Shown here one piece after another: positions 1 to 5,442 of a stretch of DNA of 5,442 nucleotides. The translations under genes and the position numbers were made by a program. Location: the NCBI GenBank assembly GCA_021780705.1, contig JAJXYG010000279.1, positions 1 through 5,442 on the forward strand, read 5' to 3'. The stretch comes from Bacteroidota bacterium (GTDB taxonomy: Bacteria > Bacteroidota > Bacteroidia > Chitinophagales > Chitinophagaceae). The notes beneath the pieces are model-generated. The model ran no database searches and had not been told where the DNA came from. It saw only the letters and a program-made list of their open reading frames with translations. The first letter of the stretch is position 1; each line of letters begins with the position of its first letter.

Positions 1-2
1 AC

Positions 3-431
3 AAAACCCGCCTGGTTACAGACCGGCCTCCTCAGGCGGTGTATTTCTTGCTGGGCGGTTCGGGGCCTCTGCTATCCGCCAATTATGACCGCAGATTTGG
101 AAAAAGAGTGAACGGGTTAGGATTTTCCGGAGGAGTAGGGTATTATGGGGCCATAGGGATCAATATTGTGTCATTCCCGGTATCGATCAATTACCTGTTT
201 GGCCACCAGACCCATTTTTTTGAAGCGGGTACGGGAGCTACCTTTCTTACCGCCAATGTGGGCGGTATTTTTGACAATGCCCATCATAGTGTAGTGTTCT
301 ACCACCTGAGCCTGGGATACCGCCACCAGCCAACCCGGGGCGGATTCTTTTTCCGGGGAGGGATAACCCCCTTGTTTTTCAATGGAGGAACTTTTACCTC
401 CTACTATCTGGGCTTTGGATATAATTTCTAA
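3..431 (+). CDS. Probable outer-membrane beta-barrel protein, C-terminal part (5' end outside window)
   Basis: The reading frame is open from the first in-frame codon in the window (position 3) to the TAA at 429-431, giving 142 residues with no stop upstream, so the true start lies outside. A GTG at 39 is in frame but is probably an internal valine: the frame continues before it, and PPQAVYFLLGGSGPLLSANY reads as one conserved-looking unit. The protein is rich in Gly, Phe and Tyr in alternating patterns (GVGYYGAIGINI, FEAGTGATFLTANVGG, HLSLGYR, FFFRGGITPLF, SYYLGFGYNF), as in short amphipathic beta strands. It ends in an aromatic residue (YNF-stop), the usual C-terminal signature of outer-membrane barrels assembled by the BAM complex. 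I count roughly six to eight possible strands. It resembles uncharacterised small barrel proteins common in Bacteroidota; no substrate or enzymatic role can be read from it. It converges on the ATPase gene across 76 bases with no clear terminator. Confidence 0.72.
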   Translation, partial: KTRLVTDRPPQAVYFLLGGSGPLLSANYDRRFGKRVNGLGFSGGVGYYGAIGINIVSFPVSINYLFGHQTHFFEAGTGATFLTANVGGIFDNAHHSVVFYHLSLGYRHQPTRGGFFFRGGITPLFFNGGTFTSYYLGFGYNF

Positions 432-507
432 GTAATGAAAGGTCCCAAGCCTGGAGGAAGAAATCTCCCATGGTACCCTATATACCTTCAGCTTAAAGGT
501 TGCCCCA

Positions 508-2031
508 TTATTTAAAATCTTCCTCATCCATTTCTTCATCACGAAATGACTGTGGACTAAAATTCAGCATGCTGCCCATGAGGTCCTTAAATTCAATTTT
601 TCCTTCCACCACTTTTTTACTGATCAAAGAATAAGCGGAGAGCCCGTGCAGGACAAATTCCATGAGCAAGGCATTTTCCTTTGAATTCAGCGTGGGGAAA
701 TGCTTTTTAACCAGCCCGTACAGCCCATCCACCTTGTACAATAACTGAATCTTGTCTTCATCTTTTACATTGAAGAATACATTGAGGGAATTGCCTGCAT
801 CAAACCACCGGATGATGGCCTTGTAAGGATTTTCATCAGGAGCATCCTTGTTTCTTTTCTTCTTAAATGTTTCAGGATTGGGGAAGTAGGCGGCAAATTG
901 GGTCCTGAAGGCTTTCTCCAGGAGGTTGAATGCTACCTGGTAGGGGCCTTCCTGCTCGCCTTCGTATACCAGTTCGATCTTTCCGGTGATGGAGGGAATG
1001 ATGCCCACCAGGTCACTTACCCATACCTGGGTTTCCTTTTCCTTGTTGATGAGGCCGCGGCGTTCAGCGGCACTTACCGCATTTTCATAAGCAGCGATGG
1101 TCAACCGGGCAGAAACCCCGCTTTTCTTGTCAACATATTCACTGGCCCGCGCTTCGAAGGATACCTGTTCAATGAGTCTTTTTACCAGGTCGCTTATCTG
1201 GATTTTCTTCATCTGGTCCTCATGAATCCCTGCCTCCTGTTCGGTAATGGTTAAAGAAGTCTCGATGGTGGTAGGATAATGAGTCAGGATCTGGCTTTCA
1301 ATCCTGTCTTTAAGGGGGGTGACGATGGCACCTCGATTTGTATAATCTTCCGGGTTAGCCGTAAACACAAACAGGATGTCCAGGGGAAGTCTTAATTTAA
1401 ATCCCCTGATCTGCAAATCTCCTTCTTCCAGGATGTTGAAAAGTGAGACCTGTATTCTGGCCTGAAGATCAGGCAGTTCGTTGATTACAAAGATTCCGCG
1501 GTTGCTGCGGGGGATAATCCCATAGTGGATGGCTCTTTCATCAGCGTAGGTAAGTTTCAGGTTGGCGGCTTTGATCGGGTCGATATCCCCGATCAGGTCC
1601 GCCACACTTACGTCCGGAGTGGCCAGCTTTTCTCCATAACGCTTGCTTCGTTCCAACCACACGATGGGGGTATTGTCTCCCATTTCCGCGACCAGGTCTT
1701 TAGCATATTTGCTTAAAGGATGAAAAGGGTCGTCATTGACTTCACTGCCTTCGATCACCGGGATGAATTCGTCCAGGAGCCCGGTCATCTGCCGGGCCAT
1801 ACGGGTCTTGGCCTGGCCCCTCAATCCTAGAAATAATATATTGTGACGGGACAACAGGGCTCGCTCCGTATCCGGGATCACAGAATCCTCATAACCGATG
1901 ATCCCCGGGAAGGTAATTTCGCGCTTGGAGATTTTCCGGATGAGGTTGCTCCTGATTTCATCTTTTACTGATTTAGGTTTGTATCCACTTTCTTTAAGCT
2001 GTCCAAAGGTTTTGATCTTTTGTATATCCAT
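508..2031 (-). CDS. MoxR/ChlI-like AAA+ ATPase (magnesium-chelatase subunit I-like), complete
   Basis: This 507-residue cytoplasmic AAA+ ATPase shows the ATPase core in order: Walker A GLRGQAKTR at 69-77, Walker B FVINE at 181-185 followed by LPDL, sensor 1 FTANPEDYTNRG at 223-234, and PLKDR at 239-243 as the likely arginine-finger region. The segment RYGEKLATPDVSVADLIGD (131-149) lies between Walker A and B. Residues from about 260 on are mostly helical with an acidic tail (DEEMDEEDFK). Usual AAA+ Walker B motifs end in Asp-Glu; here Asn-Glu is present, and from memory this is the norm in this subfamily, so activity is probably retained. The ATG start is supported by the family-like N-terminus TFGQLKESGYKPKSVKDEI. 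No Shine-Dalgarno is seen, only A-rich sequence (ATAAGAAAC). The gene lies 86 bases downstream of the VWA gene, its probable partner. Such ATPases form hexameric rings that remodel clients or drive metal insertion with a MIDAS protein. Annotating it as true magnesium chelatase would overreach, because no ChlH/BchH gene is visible. Confidence 0.9.
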   Translation of the reverse strand: MDIQKIKTFGQLKESGYKPKSVKDEIRSNLIRKISKREITFPGIIGYEDSVIPDTERALLSRHNILFLGLRGQAKTRMARQMTGLLDEFIPVIEGSEVNDDPFHPLSKYAKDLVAEMGDNTPIVWLERSKRYGEKLATPDVSVADLIGDIDPIKAANLKLTYADERAIHYGIIPRSNRGIFVINELPDLQARIQVSLFNILEEGDLQIRGFKLRLPLDILFVFTANPEDYTNRGAIVTPLKDRIESQILTHYPTTIETSLTITEQEAGIHEDQMKKIQISDLVKRLIEQVSFEARASEYVDKKSGVSARLTIAAYENAVSAAERRGLINKEKETQVWVSDLVGIIPSITGKIELVYEGEQEGPYQVAFNLLEKAFRTQFAAYFPNPETFKKKRNKDAPDENPYKAIIRWFDAGNSLNVFFNVKDEDKIQLLYKVDGLYGLVKKHFPTLNSKENALLMEFVLHGLSAYSLISKKVVEGKIEFKDLMGSMLNFSPQSFRDEEMDEEDFK

Positions 2032-2117
2032 AATGTTTCTTATAAAGCGAGAAGTGCGTGTTTATTAATTTTTAGGTTTTCAACTTTTTCCGGTACTCAA
2101 TTTAATCTCTGACTTTT

Positions 2118-3215
2118 TTAATAAAGTGTCTTTCTTTTGCCACTTTCAAAATCCTTGAATATGAAGGCCCCCAACCGGTCCAGAGAAGCAAAGAAGGCCT
2201 TTCCGTTATTGGTCTCGGTAAATTCAGTCACAAATTTCTGCAGGTAGGGATCGCTGGCTATCATAAAAGTGGTGATCGGGATTTTGAGTTTCTTGCACTG
2301 GGCCGCCAGGTTAAGGCAGCGGTTCAGTATCCTGCGATCCACCCCAAAACTGTTTTTATAATACTTCTTTCCGATCTTCAGGCAGGTGGGTTTCCCGTCA
2401 GTGATCATGAAGATCTGTTTATTCGGATTTTTTCTTTTTCTCAGGATGTCCATGGCCAGTTCCAGGCCCGCCACCGTATTGGTGTGATAGGGGCCCACCT
2501 GGAGATAAGGGAGGTCCTTGATCTCTACCGGCCAGGCATCGTTGCCAAAGACGACAATGTCTAGGGTATCCTTGGGATATTTGGTGGTAATCAGTTCACT
2601 GAGCGCCATGGCTACTTTCTTGGCAGGGGTAATCCGGTCTTCTCCATACAGAATCATCGAGTGCGATATGTCGATCATCAGGACGGTCGAGGTCTGGGCT
2701 TTCAGGTCTGTTTCCCGGATTTCAAGGTCTCCCTCATTCATTTTGAAGGTATCAATCCCGTGATTGATCTGTGCATTGCGGATGGATTCCGTGAAATCAA
2801 TCTGCTCCAGGGTATCGCCGAACTGGAACGGCCGGGTTTCTGGATTGATCTCATCCCCGTTACCTGGTTTGAAGGTCTGGTGGTTGCCCTGTTTGGTCTT
2901 TTTAAGTTTACCGAAGATCTCTTCGAGGCTGCGCTTGCGAATTCCCTGTTCGGTCTTAGGTGTAATCTGAATGGTCCCGTCCTGGCTCTTTTCTTCAATG
3001 TAGCCTTTTTCCTTGAGATCATCGATAAAATCGCCCAACCCATAGTCTTTGCTGGTCAGGTTATATTCCTTGTCCAGTTCAGTAAGCCAGCTGAGTGCTT
3101 CGGCTACATCCCCGCTTGTATAGGTCAGTAGCTGCATGAAAAGATCCAATAACTTCTCGAAGGGGGTTTTAGCCCCTGACCTGGGATCAAATTTGGAAAA
3201 GTGGTGACCGATCAT
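2118..3215 (-). CDS. VWA-domain (MIDAS) protein, partner of the downstream AAA+ ATPase, complete
   Basis: This 365-residue protein has no signal peptide or membrane segment, so it is predicted to be cytoplasmic. Residues 1-105 are helical (FEKLLDLFMQLLTYTSGD near 19-36; RSLEEIFGKLKK at 95-106). A polar linker (about 107-127) and a conserved-looking segment (RPFQFGDTLEQIDFTESIRN, 128-147) follow. The von Willebrand A domain runs from about 175 to 355 with a complete MIDAS: DISHS at 182-186 (D182, S184, S186), a Thr in HTNT (T245 or T247), and the Asp of ITDG (D273). It should therefore bind a divalent metal. In chelatase subunit D and MoxR-associated VWA proteins this domain couples the AAA+ ring to its client. 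This protein lacks its own ATPase domain, unlike BchD/ChlD, so it must rely on the ATPase encoded 86 bases downstream. The ATG at 3213-3215 has no Shine-Dalgarno (CAAATTCAATC precedes it). The start is favoured because the N-terminal helix resembles remembered relatives and no good alternative start lies nearby. Confidence 0.9.
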   Translation of the reverse strand: MIGHHFSKFDPRSGAKTPFEKLLDLFMQLLTYTSGDVAEALSWLTELDKEYNLTSKDYGLGDFIDDLKEKGYIEEKSQDGTIQITPKTEQGIRKRSLEEIFGKLKKTKQGNHQTFKPGNGDEINPETRPFQFGDTLEQIDFTESIRNAQINHGIDTFKMNEGDLEIRETDLKAQTSTVLMIDISHSMILYGEDRITPAKKVAMALSELITTKYPKDTLDIVVFGNDAWPVEIKDLPYLQVGPYHTNTVAGLELAMDILRKRKNPNKQIFMITDGKPTCLKIGKKYYKNSFGVDRRILNRCLNLAAQCKKLKIPITTFMIASDPYLQKFVTEFTETNNGKAFFASLDRLGAFIFKDFESGKRKTLY

Positions 3216-3239
3216 GATTGAATTTGTTTGGATGAGGGG

Positions 3240-3388
3240 TTGGGGTGCATCCTGAAAAAGAAATCCTGGTCCAGGCTCCTGCGGTACGAATCTTCAATTG
3301 AGAACCCATCCCAATAACCCCTGGGAAAGAAACTGCCTCTCTTGCAAATTACAAAACAATTTATCTTAAAAAATGGTTCGCACCCCAA
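3240..3388. repeat. 9-bp inverted repeat in the leader of the VWA gene
   Basis: TTGGGGTGC at 3240-3248 and its exact reverse complement GCACCCCAA at 3380-3388 bracket most of the non-coding region upstream of the VWA gene. The two arms are 131 bases apart. In a transcript covering both they could pair and close a large loop. The upstream arm lies next to the terminator tail, so it may not be part of the VWA messenger if transcription starts further in. By rough estimate a match of this length has about a one-in-ten chance of arising in a region this size, so it may be coincidence. Confidence 0.3.
3345..3351 (-). promoter_or_regulatory. Possible -7 element of a Bacteroidota-type promoter for the VWA-ATPase pair
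   Basis: On the minus strand this reads TAATTTG, close to the Bacteroidota -7 consensus TAnnTTTG but one base shorter between TA and TTTG. It lies about 130 bases before the VWA start codon and just downstream of the terminator of the preceding gene, in the non-coding region 3216-3391 where a promoter for the pair is expected. No convincing -33 TTTG lies 17-20 bases upstream; that position holds a T-run (CATTTTTTAAG). The site is therefore a weak candidate chosen mainly by position. Confidence 0.25.
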
Positions 3389-3391
3389 ATA

Positions 3392-3437
3392 AATAGTCCC
3401 GGACCGCCCTTTCGGGCAATTCAAATCCGGGACTATT
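3392..3437 (-). terminator. Intrinsic terminator of the DUF2723 gene, nested hairpin
   Basis: AATAGTCCCGGA at 3392-3403 and TCCGGGACTATT at 3426-3437 are exact reverse complements, giving a 12-bp stem. Inside it is a second small hairpin, GCCC at 3406-3409 pairing with GGGC at 3414-3417, which on the minus strand closes a GAAA tetraloop. On the minus strand the stem is followed by a T-rich tail (TATTTGGGG, directly after CTATT). It begins 10 bases after the TAG stop of the DUF2723 gene (3448-3450), so it should end that transcript. On the plus strand the stem is followed by GAAAAAG, not a T-run, so it looks one-directional. It implies that the VWA and ATPase genes are transcribed separately from DUF2723. 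Confidence 0.85.
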
Positions 3438-3447
3438 GAAAAAGAAC

Positions 3448-5442
3448 CTATTGTGTCTTGTCGGTGGGCATTTTCTGCTTCACATTCACCTTGGGATTAT
3501 TGATGATTGGTGACTTCAATTCAGGATTCTCTAATGCCGGGGACTTGAAATACGCCTCCATGGCATTGAGTTGTTCCAGCAATTGCTGTACGGTCTGATT
3601 TTCCTGTGACAGCACCGCCTGCTGGTTATCGTTTAGGCTGTTATAATAGGTAATTTGCTGTTCAAGGTCTTTCCTGAGGTCGTCAGAAACCTTGGCTGCC
3701 AGGGTACTGTCCCCGGATTTGTAGGAAGCCAGCAGGAACTGCATGGAGATCTGATCATGCTGTTCATAGCGGGAAACCAGCCCATAGGGGAAGTTTTGCT
3801 GCAGCATCATGTGGTCACATTTTTCCAGCATCTTCCTGGCGTCTTCCTTACGGCCGTTCTCCGCAAGGTTATTGGCCACCTGGGCAAATTGCATCCGGAT
3901 GGTCAGCAGGTGCCTTCTGTTTTCTTCATCAAAATACACGCCGGGGATATTGCAATCTCCAAATTTGAATTTATTCATCATCACATTATAGGCCCAGTCC
4001 CTGTTTACAGTACTGTTCTTCACCGGCACAAAGCGGTAGGTGAGTCCGTCGGTTCTCAGGTATTGGCCAAAACCGAGCGCATCATAGGGTGAAGTGAAAT
4101 AAATAGGCCTTTTCCATTTGTTGGCTGCCATGATATTCAGTATGGCACTTTCGTTTTTGCCGAGTACATTTTTAGGAATGGTAAATACCACATTGCTTAC
4201 CACACTGTCGCCTGGATTTACCGTGCCGTTTTCCCGTACCAGGTTGGTGTCGACCGGGATGGATACGTACTTGGTCGGGTAGATATTGAGCCAATCGGTG
4301 CCGTTTTGGACCTCCCTGCTGTGGTCGTCGCTGCCCGCATAGTCCTTCATCATGGTATAAAGATCCATCGGCTTGGTCTGATCGACCCTAGCCCCCGGGG
4401 CATCTTGATAAAAATAAATTCCATCCCGGGTGCTTCCGATAATCTGATCGGGGTTCCAGATCACATCGATGGGGGCACTCTTGTTGACCTTATATCGCAA
4501 CTGGTTCAAATACCAGTCTGTCCCCATTAGGCTGGAGTTGATTACCCGGATATCTCTTCGGATACCGAGCACCTCCTGGGCGAACCACAATGGATAGGTG
4601 TCATTGTCTCCGAAGGTGATGAGGATGGCATTGGGCGCGCAGCTTTCCAGGTAGTCGATCGCCAAGTCCCGTGCCAGTGTTTTGTGGCTGCGGTCATGGT
4701 CATCCCATTCCTGGTTGGCCATCAGTACCGGGACAGCGAGTACACAAATTACTGCCGCGGCGTAATGGGCATATTTGTTGCCCATGTATTTTTCAAAAAT
4801 TTCCTTCACAAACAATACGCCCAGCCCGATCCAGACGGCGAAGGCATAAAAGGAGCCCACGTAGGCATAGTCTCGTTCACGGGGCTGGTTACCAGCCTGG
4901 TTGAGGTAGATGATAATGGCTATACCGGTGAAAAAGAAGAGCAGCCCGACTACCACCGAATCATTCCGATGCTTCTTATACTGGTAGTAAAGTCCCAGGA
5001 GCCCAAGGAGCAGCGGGAGGGCGAACAAGGTATTGTGCGATTTGTTGTGTTTGATGGAGTCCGGCATTTTGCTCTGGTCTCCGAGCCGGGCGGTATCCCA
5101 GAAAGGTATGCCGGTGAGCCAGTTGCCATCCCGGACATTGCCCATGTCGATTCCTTCGATGTCATTTTGTTTTCCTGCAAAATTCCACATGAAATACCGC
5201 AGGTACATCCAGTTGAACTGGTAGGCAAAGAAGAACCGGATGTTGTCAGCCATGGTAGGCTTTTCCAGATAAGCCCCCGTTTTAGGATCTTTTCCGATCC
5301 CTGCAAAAGTGGCGTAGTAATCTGCATGGCCCTGGTCATTGCTGTTATCCCACATCCTGGGGAAGAAATGTTCATCCTGCGGAGCATATTCAGCAACATA
5401 AGTCACCCCCTTCTTCACGTATTTATTCTTTCCCTTTACATA
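3448..5442 (-). CDS. DUF2723 / GT117-type membrane glycosyltransferase-like protein, C-terminal part (5' end outside window)
   Basis: The frame is open to the window edge, with 664 codons visible; a GTG at 5416-5418 is an internal valine, since YVKGKNKY precedes it. Numbering from that valine, a large loop (1-128) is followed by four membrane segments (about 129-146, 154-172, 184-205, 217-234). The family-typical stretch QPRERDYAYVGSFYAF is at 178-193. A C-terminal domain opens with ITFGDNDTYPLWFAQEV (267-283) and ends in TPR-like helices (about 505-540, 556-595), a Gln/Asn-rich probable coiled coil (about 575-622) and a Pro/Asn/Lys-rich tail. Positive charges (KKHR, KEIFEK) fall in the loops after segments 1 and 3, which places those inside and both large domains in the periplasm. 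DUF2723 proteins are multi-spanning GT-C-like enzymes, usually about 1000 residues in Bacteroidota and labelled protein O-mannosyltransferase-like. Lipid-linked sugar transfer is an inference here, since the catalytic N-terminal part is outside the window. A strong terminator follows directly. Confidence 0.88.
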   Translation of the reverse strand, partial: YVKGKNKYVKKGVTYVAEYAPQDEHFFPRMWDNSNDQGHADYYATFAGIGKDPKTGAYLEKPTMADNIRFFFAYQFNWMYLRYFMWNFAGKQNDIEGIDMGNVRDGNWLTGIPFWDTARLGDQSKMPDSIKHNKSHNTLFALPLLLGLLGLYYQYKKHRNDSVVVGLLFFFTGIAIIIYLNQAGNQPRERDYAYVGSFYAFAVWIGLGVLFVKEIFEKYMGNKYAHYAAAVICVLAVPVLMANQEWDDHDRSHKTLARDLAIDYLESCAPNAILITFGDNDTYPLWFAQEVLGIRRDIRVINSSLMGTDWYLNQLRYKVNKSAPIDVIWNPDQIIGSTRDGIYFYQDAPGARVDQTKPMDLYTMMKDYAGSDDHSREVQNGTDWLNIYPTKYVSIPVDTNLVRENGTVNPGDSVVSNVVFTIPKNVLGKNESAILNIMAANKWKRPIYFTSPYDALGFGQYLRTDGLTYRFVPVKNSTVNRDWAYNVMMNKFKFGDCNIPGVYFDEENRRHLLTIRMQFAQVANNLAENGRKEDARKMLEKCDHMMLQQNFPYGLVSRYEQHDQISMQFLLASYKSGDSTLAAKVSDDLRKDLEQQITYYNSLNDNQQAVLSQENQTVQQLLEQLNAMEAYFKSPALENPELKSPIINNPKVNVKQKMPTDKTQ

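Noticed and set aside
39..41. GTG as the start codon of the barrel protein
   Set aside because: The frame is open to the left window edge, no ribosome-binding site or signal peptide is present, and the residues before the GTG fit the start of the mature barrel region.
898..1254. Open plus-strand frame opposite the ATPase gene (118 codons)
   Set aside because: It lies wholly antisense to a gene with clear AAA+ motifs, has no upstream signal, and its composition is that of a complement-strand shadow.
2661..3131. Open plus-strand frame of 156 codons opposite the VWA gene
   Set aside because: It is antisense to strongly conserved VWA coding sequence and shows no domain. The hydrophobic look comes from reading complements of charged codons.
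508..3215. Naming the pair as magnesium chelatase or cobaltochelatase subunits
   Set aside because: The ATPase and VWA domains are related to ChlI and ChlD, but no large H/N subunit and no tetrapyrrole gene is present, and the VWA protein lacks the AAA-like half of ChlD. The specific metal function is not supported.
3212..3424. A 70-codon minus-strand reading frame whose stop overlaps the VWA start codon as ATGA, suggesting translational coupling
   Set aside because: It would have to start at a TTG inside the terminator hairpin, its composition (Cys, Phe, Arg and Ser scattered without pattern) resembles no family I know, and transcription is expected to end just there. The ATGA overlap is probably chance.
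4950..5399. 149-codon minus-strand frame overlapping the DUF2723 gene in another frame
   Set aside because: The DUF2723 frame has continuous family motifs and membrane segments. This one is rich in Ser, Met and Arg without any pattern.
1..5442. Mobile elements, CRISPR arrays, tRNA or rRNA genes
   Set aside because: No transposase, terminal repeats with target duplication, regularly spaced repeats, or tRNA-like cloverleaf were found on either strand by reading.

Overview
The window looks like chromosomal DNA from a member of the Bacteroidota, probably near the Chitinophagales. The evidence is the protein families (a DUF2723/GT117-type membrane protein and a short outer-membrane barrel ending in an aromatic residue), the lack of Shine-Dalgarno sequences before the two complete genes, and the moderate base composition. 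The genus assignment is an inference from remembered family resemblance, not from a search.

Layout: there are four protein genes, two of them cut by the window edges. Positions 3-431 (+) hold the C-terminal 142 codons of a probable outer-membrane beta-barrel protein. It converges on a minus-strand block across a 76-base gap in which I see no convincing terminator. Positions 508-2031 (-) encode a complete MoxR/ChlI-like AAA+ ATPase. Positions 2118-3215 (-) encode a complete von Willebrand factor A (VWA) protein with an intact metal-binding MIDAS. Transcription runs from the VWA gene to the ATPase gene, with 86 bases between them. Upstream lies a non-coding stretch of about 175 bases (3216-3391), then a strong nested-hairpin terminator (3392-3437, minus strand). 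Positions 3448-5442 (-) hold the C-terminal 664 codons of a DUF2723 membrane protein whose start lies outside the window.

How the genes work together: the VWA and ATPase genes almost certainly form a functional pair, as in the MoxR-VWA and chelatase I/D families. There the AAA+ ring and the MIDAS protein remodel a client protein or help insert a metal ion. No client and no large chelatase (H/N) subunit is visible, so the substrate is unknown. The terminator separates this pair from the DUF2723 gene, which belongs to an upstream transcription unit and is predicted to act in envelope glycosylation. The barrel gene is unrelated and on the opposite strand.

I see no rRNA, tRNA, CRISPR array, insertion sequence or phage gene. 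The most interesting element is the ATPase-VWA pair, which seems to be a widespread but poorly characterised family, not something clearly new.
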